Shown here one piece after another: positions 36,689 through 50,000 of a stretch of 64,000 nt of DNA. The stretch comes from Ceratopteris richardii (Eukaryota; Streptophyta; Polypodiopsida; Polypodiales; Pteridaceae). The stretch is from assembly GCA_020310875.1 (NCBI GenBank), contig CM035421.1:334001-398000 (forward strand), read 5' to 3'. Positions within the stretch are counted from its first letter, which is position 1; each line of letters begins with the position of its first letter. The position numbers were made by a program, and so were the translations under genes. A model generated the notes under the pieces. It saw nothing but the letters and a program-made list of their open reading frames with translations, was not told where the DNA came from and ran no database searches.

Positions 36689-37773
36689 GTTGGAACATCA
36701 AGCTTACACTCTGCTTGAGATGGACGTGATCTACATAAAAAATTTTATGATTTGGATTACTCCAAAATATCCATTGCAACATTCTTTTACTTATGTTCAA
36801 TTATTGTATTTTTTAAAAAGTTTTTTAATGGATCTTTTACCACTCTAAAAGGCTATAGCTCTAAAAATGTAAAAGTAGAAAAATAGAGGTAAACTTCCAT
36901 GAATTTGAGGTGGTTGAATTGCAATCTATGAATCAATCAATCACCTAGAAGTAGATCAAACTAGATCTTCACTTTTCCTAGATTGTAGGAAAGTGAATTC
37001 ATTCCCTCCAACAACTAATCTTGCCTTCATTTGAATTCAAAATCCACTTGTAGAAGTCATGGAGCACTTCAAGAGAATATAAAAAGATTTCAAATCACTT
37101 GTACATTACTTGGAAGCAATATACATACACTTGTGGCCATCATTGTCTTGCTCCTTCATTTTTCTACATCATCTTTTTCAACAATACTAAGTTTGTAGAG
37201 GCTGTTGCTCTCTCTACAGAGCTCCATATTGTATGACTGAAGATGCATTGGAAAGGTATTAGTATCTGGTCTATGTGTGTATGTTTACTAAGAATTTGAT
37301 TTAGTATATTGAGAGAAATCCCAATTTTTCTGTCTCAGGGTGTATCTCTATGCATTCCTGAAAAATGGGAGGTACCACTATTGAGTGTTAGGTTCATTCC
37401 AAAAGCATATTTTGCTTATTCCTTGTAATCTTGTGCATTTTATACACTCAGCCCTATGTGTATCACTCATCCAAAAGGTGGTTTTCTAATTGTAATCACA
37501 CTGGTCACTATGAGCATTTGAAGTTGATTGTCTCATCCAAAGATAGTAAGTACTTTGAGCTACTCAATGTGCAAATCTATCTGTTTTGTATCGACTCTTT
37601 CTCCTTGATGCTCCAAATTAGATAGTTCATTTTATTGCACTTATCACATGCCTATAGGATCTATTTGAGTCACCATAAGTGGAAGGGCTAGTCTTGTGCC
37701 GGTTGGCTGGACCAAACTTCATCGCCTCGCAACTCACTTTTCTACCTCCTATAAGCTTCTCCAAGTTCTTTTA
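36689..37773 (+). repeat. 5' LTR of element H with about 315-bp extra segment
   Basis: Starts TGTTGGAACATCAAGC and ends ...AAGTTCTTTTA, with the terminal CA changed to TA. Compared with the 770-bp 3' LTR it has an extra segment from about 36738 to 37055, between gatctacat and aagtcatggagcac. The extra segment has no recognisable content. Confidence 0.85.
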
Positions 37774-37774
37774 G

Positions 37775-37787
37775 TGGTATCAGAGCT
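37775..37787 (+). other. Primer-binding site of element H
   Basis: tggtatcagagct, complementary to initiator tRNA-Met, just after the 5' LTR. Confidence 0.9.
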
Positions 37788-37795
37788 AGATGAAG

Positions 37796-38276
37796 ATGGG
37801 TGATGGATTTCCCTCAACGATTGAGAAGCTTGATCAACAAAACTACGTGGATTGGCAAATCAGAATGGAGGACTATTTGCAAGGCAGAAATCTTTATGGA
37901 ATTGTAGCACCTGATGAGGCTATGCATATTCCAAGATCTAAAGGAGGACCCACACAAGAGGAGACAAATAAGCTCATACTTTGGTGTGAAAGGGATGCTC
38001 AAGCAAGGTAGTACCTACTAAACTCCATATGAGACTTTCTATTAACACATATTAGAGGATGCAAGACATCTCAGTGAGCGGATAAGTTAACATCCATTGG
38101 AGAGCTGATTGAAGAAAAGGCTATCATGAGGTGAATTCTCAATGGGATTCAAAGTGATAAGCAATGACAATCCTTCACGATGACTTATGATCTCATCATG
38201 GATGTGCAAACTGTAGACTTCAACATCTTTCTTGGACAACTGTTGAATAAAGAGGCCAACAATAGCATAAAGTAAG
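37796..38276 (+). pseudogene. Element H gag, first part
   Basis: Starts MGDGFPSTIEKLDQQNY and runs open to 38011. It then has stops (AQAR-stop-YLLNSI; SQ-stop-ADKL) and a deletion compared with D before LLNKEANNSIK at about 38240-38271. It is interrupted by X at the duplicated GTAAG. If X and one GTAAG are removed, the frame runs on directly into GNSYHGNSTSALYANKK at 40916 onward, with one in-frame TAA. Confidence 0.85.
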
Positions 38277-38305
38277 TATAGATCCCTCTCTTTCTCTCTC
38301 TACAT

Positions 38306-38560
38306 ATTGACACAGTTCTGGATAATGGGGAGAACTGGAGTGTGGGACAGAGACAACTTTTGTGTCTAGGGAGAGCACTTTTAAAGAAGAGCCGCATTTT
38401 GTTCCTAGATGATGCGACTGCATCAGTTGATGCTCAAACAGATGCGGTGTTACAAACTGTGATCAGAGAGGAATTCTTAAATTGTACAGTTGTGAGTATT
38501 GCTCATCGGATACCCACAGTAATGGATTGTGATATGGTCATGGTTCTTGAAGCAGGGTTT
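38306..38560 (+). pseudogene. Fragment of a plant ABCC (MRP-type) transporter gene, second nucleotide-binding domain
   Basis: About 85 codons open in one frame: [20 protein letters not shown], then [20 protein letters not shown], then [16 protein letters not shown] and [15 protein letters not shown]. This is the C-terminal half of an ABC NBD: ABCC signature SVGQRQ, Walker B ILFLDD, D-loop SVDAQTD and H-loop IAHR. ABCC proteins are vacuolar or plasma-membrane pumps for glutathione conjugates and similar compounds. Walker A and all membrane segments are missing. The usual catalytic Glu after Walker B (LDEATAS) is Asp. A stop follows LEAGFS at 38564-38566. It lies between two copies of TAGATCCCTCTCT (38279 and 38658) inside X. 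It is a captured or filler gene piece, not a functional gene. Confidence 0.85.
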
Positions 38561-38656
38561 TCATGAATATTCCTTCCTTGCTGCTGATGGTATACCTTGT
38601 GACATGGCATAGGCTCGCTATCAGCCTACTATGCCACTTGTTCTTAAAGGGATTTG

Positions 38657-38790
38657 TAGATCCCTCTCTCTCTCTCTCTCTCTCTCCCCCTCTCTCTCTC
38701 TCTCCCTCGTTTCCCCTCTCTCTCTCTTCCCCTCTCTTTCTCTCTCTCTTCCCCTCTCTCTCCCCCCCTCCTCTCTCTTCTTCCCCACCC
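38657..38790 (+). repeat. (CT)n microsatellite in X
   Basis: Imperfect CT/CCCTCT tract of about 130 bp. It is the counterpart of the much longer (GA)n tract at the outer end of X'. Confidence 0.9.
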
Positions 38791-38799
38791 ACCTAATTC

Positions 38800-39500
38800 C
38801 CTCACTCCGCCTCCGCCTAATTACCCTGCCCCCTCCACCTTATACCTCCGCCCTCCGCCTAGTATACCTCCGCCCTCCGCCTAGTATCCCTCCGCCCTCC
38901 GCCTAGTAGCCCTCCGCCCCCCGCCTAATTCCCTCCCCTTCCCCTCCTAATTACCCCGCCCCCTCCACCTTATCCCTCCGCCCCCTCCGCCATATGCCTA
39001 CCTCCGCCCTCCGCCTAGTATCCCTCCGCCCTCCGCCTAGTAGCCCTCCGCCCCCCGCCTAATTCCCTCCCCTTCCCCTCCTAATTACCCCGCCCCCTCC
39101 ACCTTATCCCTCCGCCCCCTCCGCCATATGCCTACCTCCGCCCTCCGCCTAGTATCCCTCCGCCCTCCGCCTAGTAGCCCTCCGCCCCCCGCCTGATTCC
39201 CTCCCCTTCCCCTCCTAATTACCCCGCCCCCTCCACCTTATCCCTCCGCCCCCTCCGCCATATGCCTACCTCCGCCCTCCGCCTAGTATCCCTCCGCCCT
39301 CCGCCTAGTATCCCTCCGCCCTCCGCCTAGTAGCCCTCCGCCCCCCGCCTAATTCCCTCCCCTTCCCCTCCTAATTACCCTGCCCCCTCCACCTTATCCC
39401 TCCGCCCCCTCCGCCATATGCCTACCTCCGCCCTCCGCCTAGTATCTCTCCGCCCTCCGCCTAGTAGCCCTCCGCCCCCGCCTAATTCCCTCCCCTTACC
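38800..39500 (+). repeat. C-rich minisatellite with 134-bp higher-order period
   Basis: The marker catatgccta occurs at 38991, 39125, 39259 and 39415, giving periods of 134, 134 and 156. The 156 equals 134 plus one 22-bp submonomer (tccctccgccctccgcctag). Submonomers are repeated 2-3 times per unit with single-base variants (tagta or tagtag ends). The sequence has no coding value. Confidence 0.85.
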
Positions 39501-39599
39501 CCACCAATTCACCAATTCTCCCACCCCCTCCGCCTCTATCCCTCACATCTTCCCTCACATCTCCCCTCACACCTCATAACCCACCCGTCGCACCCCCCT

Positions 39600-39860
39600 C
39601 ACTCTCTATCACATCCTTACACACACTCCCACACACATCAACACACACACGCACACACTCATATACATACACATTTACTCACACACATACACACACACAC
39701 TCACGCACAACCACGCACATAAACACACACACTCTCACACCCATACACATACACACCCACCCATCACACACACACCAACACATGCATGCATCCCCACACA
39801 CATACCCTCTCACCCCACATATAGGCCCACATACACCTACACACACATAATCATACGTGC
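39600..39860 (+). repeat. (CA)n-rich tract in X
   Basis: Imperfect CACACA-rich stretch with tetramer variants (acat, actc). It mirrors the GT-rich tract at 43410-43850 in X'. Confidence 0.85.
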
Positions 39861-40911
39861 ACACACCTGTCAGAAGACACTGGGTTGTGAGGAGCATGCA
39901 GAACATAAAAGAAAAGGGACATCTAAGCCAATCATGAAGGAGCTTTTCTCAGGATGAGCATGGGTCCAGAAGTACAATGAATCAAAAGCAAGATTGAGTC
40001 TCGCACACCATGTGGGCAGTAGTAGAAGGCTCAAGACAAAGATGGCAGGTGCAATGGTAAAAGTGTATTGTCAAGAGTAAAAGTGGCCGCCAACCATTCA
40101 CGACGACTACCTATTTTTGAGGACCCAATTCAAATCAAAGGAATATTTGACCTACCCTCCAATTTTGGGCATTCAACCGGCACATGATCAGTGGACGTGA
40201 AGATTCGGCAAGGCTCTCTTGGCCTATTGGGGCCTATAAAATCAAAGGATTTGTGCTCATTTGAGTTACAACAACACACTGGAGTACATGTACAAGTTTT
40301 AGGGATACAGTGGTTCGTGCGTACGTACAGAAGACCTCTCTTGCACTTGGTGGTTTCAAGTCTACTGTGGGAGCTACTCTGTTGTGTATACAGAGGGGAG
40401 GCTTCTCAGTGAAGGGCTATGAGCACCATAGTGTAAAAGAGTAGCTTGGATTCTTCTTCTTTTTCCGTGGGTCAGTGTGATTGATTGTGTTCTATTCTCT
40501 TGAGAAGATCTTACCACTTGGATTGTTCTGAGTTAGTCTGCATATCAGTGGTCCTTATGCGGATAGGAGAAACTTTTGTATTGGTGTGTTTACTATTCAG
40601 GTGATTTGTTAGCCCTAAGCTTGTGGCTGGTTAGACCTAAGTTTACACTTGTGAGCATCATCTATCAATTGCCCAACTTTGTAATCATCTGGTTTGAATC
40701 AGGCAGAGTACAGTCTTCATTTGTTATTGGTTGTCCATAATTGCTGAAGCATTTACCATTCTGTAAAATTCTCGTTGTCGGCCTGCTCACAGAAATGTTA
40801 AAGGGTATACTTCCCTAAAGAGAACCCCCCTTGAGTAGGTGACGTACTGGACGTGTTTAATCTTCATTCTCTACCTTTGTTAAAAGCGGATACCCCAGTA
40901 CCTCCTCTACA

Positions 40912-42381
40912 GTAAGGTAACTCCTATCATGGTAATTCAACTAGTGCTCTATATGCAAATAAGAAGGACAAGAAGCTGAAAGGCAAGAAGAAGGGAGAAG
41001 ATGAAGAGCAGACTTCCCAAAACAACTTTGCAAGCAAGAACAAGTGGAAAGAGAAGAAGAAAGGACCAAGCCTAAGATCCAAATGTTCAACCTTGTGCCA
41101 TCTGCGATAAGAACAACCACACCACTCCGAATCGGTGGTTTAATGAGAAGACCCAGAAAGGAAGTTGAAGAGGTGGATATGGCAATAAAAGAGGTAGAGG
41201 TGTAGAAAACTTCAACAATAACAATAGAGGCCATAACAAAAGGGACTACAACAATTATTCTGAAGATCAAGCCCATGAAAGCTCAGTGCTTCTAATGAGT
41301 CTAAGCCAGAAAGAAGGTAAAGAAGATGATCATTTGTTCTACATAGATTCAGGATATTCAAATCATATTGTAGGCAACATTGCTCTTTTATCTCATTTGG
41401 AATGTCCAAAGAATAGACATAAAGTTCAAATAGGGGATGCCACAAAGCACAATGTGTAGAATATTGGTGATTTCAAAGCTTCCAATGGCAAGACAAACAT
41501 TTAGAGTAAGGTTCTCTTTGTAACCACTATCACTAAAAACCTAATAAGTGTAGTCCAAAAATGGCTCACAAGTTAGGTTCACCGAACATGGAGCTTTTGT
41601 GGAAGATCCATGTCAAGGCTTTAAGAAGATAGCTAGAGGTGAGAAGCATGGTAGGCTCTTTACTTTTGAAGTAGGAGAAACCAAGAACAAAGCTCTATTA
41701 ACTTTTGGGTCTCAAACCCTAAGTGAGCTTGAAGTATGGCATTAGAGACTTGCTCATGTGAATTAAAGAACCTTGAAGGGTATATGTAGGGATCAAAGTG
41801 TTCTTGGACTGCCAAACAGGTGTGATGCATGTCAGATTGGAAAGGCACAAAGACAAACATTCAAGCACAAAGGATACATCCACAACAACATATTGTCAGG
41901 ATCAAGGTATTTTGCCTCATTTATTGATGATGATAGTAGATGGACTATTTTGTACTTTATCAAGAGTAAGAATGAAGTGTTTGATTGCTTTGAAAAGTAT
42001 CTAACACATGTGGAGAATCATACAGGTAGATCACTCAAGAAGCTCAAATCTGTTGGAGGGGGAGAATACTTCTCCAAAGAGTTTGATGAGTTCTTGCAGG
42101 ATAAAGGTATCAAAAGGGAAGTGACTACCAAGTAATCTCCTCAACTAAATCCAATTGCGGAGAGGAGAAACAAGACATTGATTGGATAAGCCAGAACAAC
42201 GCTTGAAGAGAAGAGGTTTCCACATTATCTATGGGTAGAGGCTACTTCAACTACTATGTATCTTGTCAATAGACTACCATCCAAATCAGTTCAAGGTATG
42301 AATCCTTATGAAGCATGGCATGGAAGAAAACCTAGTCTTGGACATTGTAAGGTGTTTGGTTGTTTAGCCTATTTTCATGTA
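40912..42381 (+). pseudogene. Element H gag end, zinc knuckle, protease, integrase
   Basis: Continuation of H. It has a Lys-rich Gag tail (SALYANKKDKKLKGKKK) and a knuckle remnant CAICDKNNHTTPNRW (near 41093) in which the last Cys is lost. The protease FYIDSGYSNHIVG (near 41335) keeps DSG. Pre-integrase and HHCC span 41725-41875, with two internal deletions (LGLPN/RCDACQIGK; after YIHNN). The integrase core has FIDDDSRWTILYF, then KLKSVGGGEYFSKEF in which the catalytic Asp is Val (SVGGG), then TPYEAW as NPYEAW and FGCLAYFHV at 42381. The sequence breaks off there into X'. Confidence 0.85.
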
Positions 42382-43409
42382 TGTAGAGGAGGTACTGGGG
42401 TATCCACTTTTCTAGAAAATAAACACTTCCAGTACGTCACCTACTCAAGGGGGGTTCTCTTTAGGGAAGTATACCCTTTAACATTTCTGTGAACAGGTAG
42501 ATAACACGGATTGCACAGAGTGGTAAATACTTCAGAAAATATAGACAACCAATGACCAAGGAAGACCATACACTTCTTGATTCGAATCAGGTGATTACAA
42601 GGTTGGGCAGAGAGATGCTCAAAAGTACAAGCTTAGGGTTGATAAGCCACCCTAAAAGTATTAACTCCAATACCACAGATCAACATAAGGGACCGCTAAC
42701 TCAGAGCAATACAAATGGTAGTATTTCTCAAGAGAATAGAGATTAATCAACACACTGACTCACAGAAAAGAATATAAATCCAAGCTACTCTTTTACACTA
42801 TAGTGCTCATAGCCCTCCACTGAGAAGCCTACCCTCTGCATCCACACTACAGAGTAGCTCCCACAATAGGCTTGAAACCACCAAGTGCAAGAGAGGGCTT
42901 CTGCACGTACGCACGAACCACTGTGTCTCTAAAATTGTACCTTGTACATGTAGCCCAGTGTACCCAAATGAGCACAAATCCCTTGATTTTATAGGCCCCA
43001 ATAGGCCAAGAGGCCTTGCCGAATCTTCACGTCCATTGATCACGCACCGGTGGAATGCCCAAAATTGGGGGGTAGGTCAAATATTCCCTTGATTTGAATT
43101 GGATCCACAAAGATAGGTAGTTGCCGTGAATGGTTGGTGGCAAAAAGCTATTCCCTGCTTCCACCGCGTCCACTTCATACCTTTATCCCATACCGTCATA
43201 GGATTGGTGACTAATAAATCATTTTCAGTAATTTGAACTTGTTTTGCCAACCATCCTGGTCAAAGGGGTCTTCGATCGACACAATTGGTTACTTCTTTAA
43301 AAATCCCGTCCATATTCCTTCTTCCTGGCACTCTTTAGATTAGGGTATACTTCTGAGCCTATTTTCATAGCTTTGCTGAAGGAAGAGGCTCCAGTAGGGA
43401 GATGTGTAA

Positions 43410-43850
43410 TATTGTGGGTGTGTGTGTGTGTGCCAGCGGAAGTGAGAATGTGTGTGGATGGTTATGTGTGGGCATAAATGTGTATGAGGGTGTGCGGGGC
43501 ATAAATATGGGGGCCTTTGTGTGTGCTTGTGTGGGTACACATGTGTGTAGTTGTGGGTGTGTGTGTATTGCATGTGTGAGGGTGTGGGGGCGTGTGCATG
43601 TGCATGTGTATTGCATGTGAGTGAGTATGTGAGTAAGAATGTGTCGGTGTGTGGGTGCGAGTGGCATGTGTGTGAGATGGGTATGTATGTGCAAGTGTGT
43701 GTGTGTGCATGGGTGTATGTGATGGTATGTGTGTGAGTGTGTGTGCGTTGTGCGCATGTGAGTGTGTGTGAGTGGGGTGTGTGTGTGAAAATGTGTGTGT
43801 GCTTGTGTATGTGTGGGGGACTGTGTGTGTGTGGAGGTGTGAGTGCGCGA
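43410..43850 (+). repeat. (GT)n-rich tract in X'
   Basis: Imperfect GTGTGT-rich DNA with variants (gtat, gtgg, gcat). Long frames of TH or CV repeats on both strands are artefacts of it. Confidence 0.9.
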
Positions 43851-46605
<2,755 letters not shown>

Positions 46606-46619
46606 AAGCATACTTTAGC

Positions 46620-46631
46620 TTGAGGGGGAGC
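46620..46631 (+). promoter_or_regulatory. Polypurine tract of element H
   Basis: ttgagggggagc directly before the 3' LTR, nearly the same as the D tract. Confidence 0.85.
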
Positions 46632-47401
46632 TGTTGGAACATTAAGCTTACACTATGCTTGAGGTGGAATTGATCTACATCAAGTCATGGAGCACTTCAA
46701 GAGTCTATATAAGGACTTCAAATCACTTGCACATTACATGAAAGCATTACACATACATTTTTGGCCATCATTGTCTTGCTCCTTCATTTTTTTGCATCAT
46801 CGTCTTCAATAACACTAAGCTTGCAGAGGTTGCTCCTCTCTCTACAGAGCTCTCGATTGTATGCGAGAGGAATCATTAGAAAGATAATAACATCTAGTTT
46901 ATGTTTATAAGTTCTTAGAGCATTTGGTTTTGTAAATTGGGAGAAATTTCAGTTTTGCTATATTAGGGTCTATCTCTATGCATTCTTGAGAAACAGAAGG
47001 TACCATTGTTGAGTGTTAGGTTCATTCAAAAAGAATATTTTGCTTATTCCTTGTACTCTTGTGCATTCTAGACACTCCATTCTATGTGTATCACTCCACC
47101 AAAAGTATTATTTCTAATTGTAATCACACTGGTCACTATGAGCATTTGAAGTGGACTATCTCGTCCAAAGATAGTAAGTTTTTTGAGCTAGTAAATGTGC
47201 AAACCTATCTATTTTCTATTGACTCTTTCTCCTTGATGCTCCAGAGTACATAATGCATTTTATTGCACTTATCACATGCCTATAAGGTCTATTTAAGTCT
47301 TCATAAGCTCAAGGGATGGTCTTGTGCCAGTTGGCTAGACCAAACGTAGTCGCTTCGCAACTCACTTTTCTACCTCCTATAAGCTTCTCCAAGTTCTTTC
47401 A
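46632..47401 (+). repeat. 3' LTR of element H
   Basis: 770 bp, TGTTGGAACATTAAGC...AAGTTCTTTCA, followed by TSD TAGAT. It aligns with the 5' LTR outside the extra segment. A TATA-like box, tctatataagg, lies at about 46703. Confidence 0.9.
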
Positions 47402-47562
47402 TAGATTATCTGAATTCCTAGGAACAATATGAGTTCTCCAAGATCACTAATCTTGAATTCCAATTTCATATGTTACTTGATTCCTTCTATCTTAATCACA
47501 TCATCATTTATCAAAGTTATGTCTCTACATAACCACATAGATAGATAACTGCATAGTTGAAG
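47402..47562 (-). pseudogene. Copia fragment I, RT centre (second part)
   Basis: The minus strand gives IYLSMWLCRDITLIND-like sequence. It corresponds to [10 protein letters not shown], so the RT box is destroyed (LCRD). KLEFKISDLGELILFLGIQI follows, ending at the H insertion. Confidence 0.75.
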
Positions 47563-48294
47563 TTGTAGTAGTACTCCCAAGATCCACACCACCTTGCATG
47601 GAAGCAAGAAGGAAGGCTCAAGCTAGAATCTCCTCTCATCCAAACCAACCTCCAACATGCCCATGCCATTGGCCATCAGCCTCAGGCCATGCCACATGCC
47701 CATGTCAACATGGAGAGAAGGGCTGTCAAAGATCCTTATGCATGTGAAGAATACAAGTAATGCAACTGCTCTAGTCACACAAAAGAGAAACATGCATGGG
47801 CACACACACCTCACTCTCTTACACTCTCAAGGACACAATACAAGAGTGTACATAGTCTAAGAGTAAAACAGAGCATTCTTCCGTTCATAAAGAATATCTA
47901 TATGAGAGCATATCGAACCAAAAGCTTCCCCTCTTTACAAAAATGAGGTTCTATATATAGGATAAGCACATCTCCCCATGTGCTCCTTTTGAAAAGTCAA
48001 AAAGTGAATATCTCTAACTAACATATCTCTAGGAGATTCCAAAATCTCTTTTGTAACAAATAAATCCCAAAAAAGGGACACGCGTGGGATTTTCACGTGT
48101 AAGCTTCTACATATGTTGAAAAAGGTGGATTTATTTAAGAGGCTTCCACACCATAACATAAGGGAAGTATTAAAAAGTGCTTAGGAGAGTGTTCCCATGG
48201 GCACATCTCCATTATACAAAAAAGGGTCTTTTTGAGTAATAAAAGGGGGGCCTATGCACAACAAAAATTATGAGAAACCCCTAATAAGCAAACA
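47563..48294 (-). mobile_element. Insert in fragment I, possible solo LTR
   Basis: About 730 bp without coding potential between two parts of the fragment I RT (SLFIKNVNNE and VIYL, which are adjacent in H). On the minus strand it starts near TGTTTGCTTATTAGGGG and ends ...CAACTATGCA, so TG...CA ends are plausible. A TATA-like cctatatatagaacc lies at about 47948-47962. The flanks gttaa and gttat are only a near match for a duplication. Confidence 0.45.
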
Positions 48295-48812
48295 TTCATT
48301 ATTAACATTTTTGATGAACAATGAAGGGGTTGAATTGCTTGATTTAAATTATTGATCTTTCAAATATGTTACCAACCTATAGTTCCATGCTCTTGGGGCT
48401 TGTTTTAAACCATACACTACTTTCTTAAGCATACAATATACATATTTAGGTTCATTAGGGTTCTCATACCCTAGGGGTCATGACATATATAACACCTCAT
48501 TGATCCATCCATTGAGGAAAGCTTTATTCATATCAAGTTGAAGTAGCTTCCAATTCCTTGCAACTGCAACACTAAGCAAGATTTTGATTGTTGTAATCTT
48601 GGCCACATGAGAGAAAGTTTCTTCATAGTCTAGGCCCTCTGTTCAAGCACATCCTTTAGCAACCAATGTGGTTTTCTACATGTAAATAGAGCCATATAAA
48701 TTCCTTTTCAATTTGTACACCCATTTGCAACCTATTACCTTTGTGTTGGTTTGCATAGGAACCAACTCCCATGTGTCCATCTATTCAAGAGGTTCAATTT
48801 CCTCTTTCATGG
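48295..48812 (-). pseudogene. Copia fragment I, RT 5' part (third part)
   Basis: The minus strand reads from about 48812 down to 48295: WVYKLK-like start, VAKGC region, then [24 protein letters not shown] and TPSLFIKN. Gag, protease and integrase of this element are absent. Sequence changes at about 48813 to the leader of element E on the plus strand. Confidence 0.75.
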
Positions 48813-48814
48813 TG

Positions 48815-50000
48815 TAGTGTCCAAATTTCGATGTGAGATCCTTTTGGCCTCCAAATGCATTATTACAACAACTATGCAATCGCTTTTTCCTGATTCTACC
48901 AAACATACATAAAAGTTTGGGCTCCCTATTATAAGAGGCTCATTTTGTGCTATGGGTAAAGCAGAGCTCAAAGGGTGTTTTTATTTAACTTCTTGAGATA
49001 CCATCATTTTTAACATCATGTTATTTAGTCGCTCACCATGGATATAATCAATGATGTATTTTATATGTTGGCTTTTGCGGATAAGTAGGATTGTACTAAT
49101 TACACATTGTGGGCATATATGATGCATCATGTATTGGTAGCAAAAGGATTATGGAATATTTTGTAAGGTGTTGAAAAACGTCCTACCACACCCACAAATA
49201 TAGTTATTAAAGGTGATGTAGATGGCATTGAAGATGATGACATTCATTTTCTTCATCATGATGTGGTTTTTGCTCCACTTAATATGAATCAACTTTGTTG
49301 GGATGACAATCATGCTCATGTACATGCATTGATATCTTTCTCTACCAAAGAAGCCATTATCTATCACATTAACTCTTGCAAGACGACAAAGGATGATTCC
49401 ATACAATTAAAACCTTATGCTAGGCAAGAAATGAGGCTCCTTTTTCTTACCTCTTAAAGTAGTTCAAGAGTGAGCATATGAATGAAGGTGATTCCATGGA
49501 TATTATTTTAATAAAGATCAAATACTTGAACGATTTTATTTTTGTTGATGAAGTCTTTCAATATAGTTTACTTGTGCAAATTGTTCTTTATGGTCTTATA
49601 GATTCATATTAGAGTTTTGCTTCAACTCTTTGATTGATGATGACATGCAATAAAAATGCCTTAAAATATGAGGTGTTAGTCTTTGCTTTGTTACAAGAAG
49701 ATTAGTCCAAGAAGAATAGTCAATTATTAATGTTGTAGATCAATCTTTCTTAGTTAGTCAGAAGGCAAAGATAAATGATATCATCTACTAGTAAGCAGAA
49801 ATTTGCTAAGGCTATATAGTCTAAGAACAAAGACAAATATGAGCGGAGAATAGAAAATCAAAGATAGTTTTACAAATATTGTAAAGGAAATGATAATGTC
49901 ATAAAGAGTTATCAAAAAGTGGTTGTAAAAGAGGAAAAGAAGAAAGAGGTTGCAATGGTTGTTGGAGAGGCCTTTACACCTAAGATAGATTCTACTAATC
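48815..50000 (+). pseudogene. Copia element E, leader and gag
   Basis: The leader (48815-49036) aligns with the reversed leader of F (ttttggcctc...; accatcattttt). No LTR precedes it. Gag begins near 49038 (MDIINDVFYMLAF) and shows WAYMMHHVLVAKGLWNIL, then IKGDVDGIEDDDI. The knuckle remnant YKYCKGNDNVIKSY (about 49871) has lost Cys and His residues. It ends ...KIDSTNP at the LINE insertion. Same family as A and F. Confidence 0.75.

Larger units (their letters stand above)
38277..40911 (+). mobile_element. X, long solo-LTR-like unit inside H gag
   Basis: Flanked by exact 5-bp duplication GTAAG (38272-38276, 40912-40916). It starts TATAGATCCCTCTC (a second start, TGTAGATCCCTCTC, lies at 38655) and ends CCTCCTCTACA, consistent with an LTR TG...CA. 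There is no coding domain of its own. Order: ABCC gene fragment, (CT)n tract, C-rich minisatellite, (CA)n-rich tract, then a unique 1-kb part with TATA-like cctataaaatcaaag at about 40226. The same unique part occurs inverted at 42382-43390 (X'). Confidence 0.75.

Noticed and set aside
38270..38315. Apparent mini-intron (gtaagtat...cacag) before the ABCC fragment
   Set aside because: At about 44 bp it is too short for a plant intron, and the gtaag is better explained as the X target duplication; kept only as a note on exon capture.
39377..39500. CRISPR-like regular repeats
   Set aside because: The repeats are contiguous minisatellite units without unique spacers, in a eukaryotic context.
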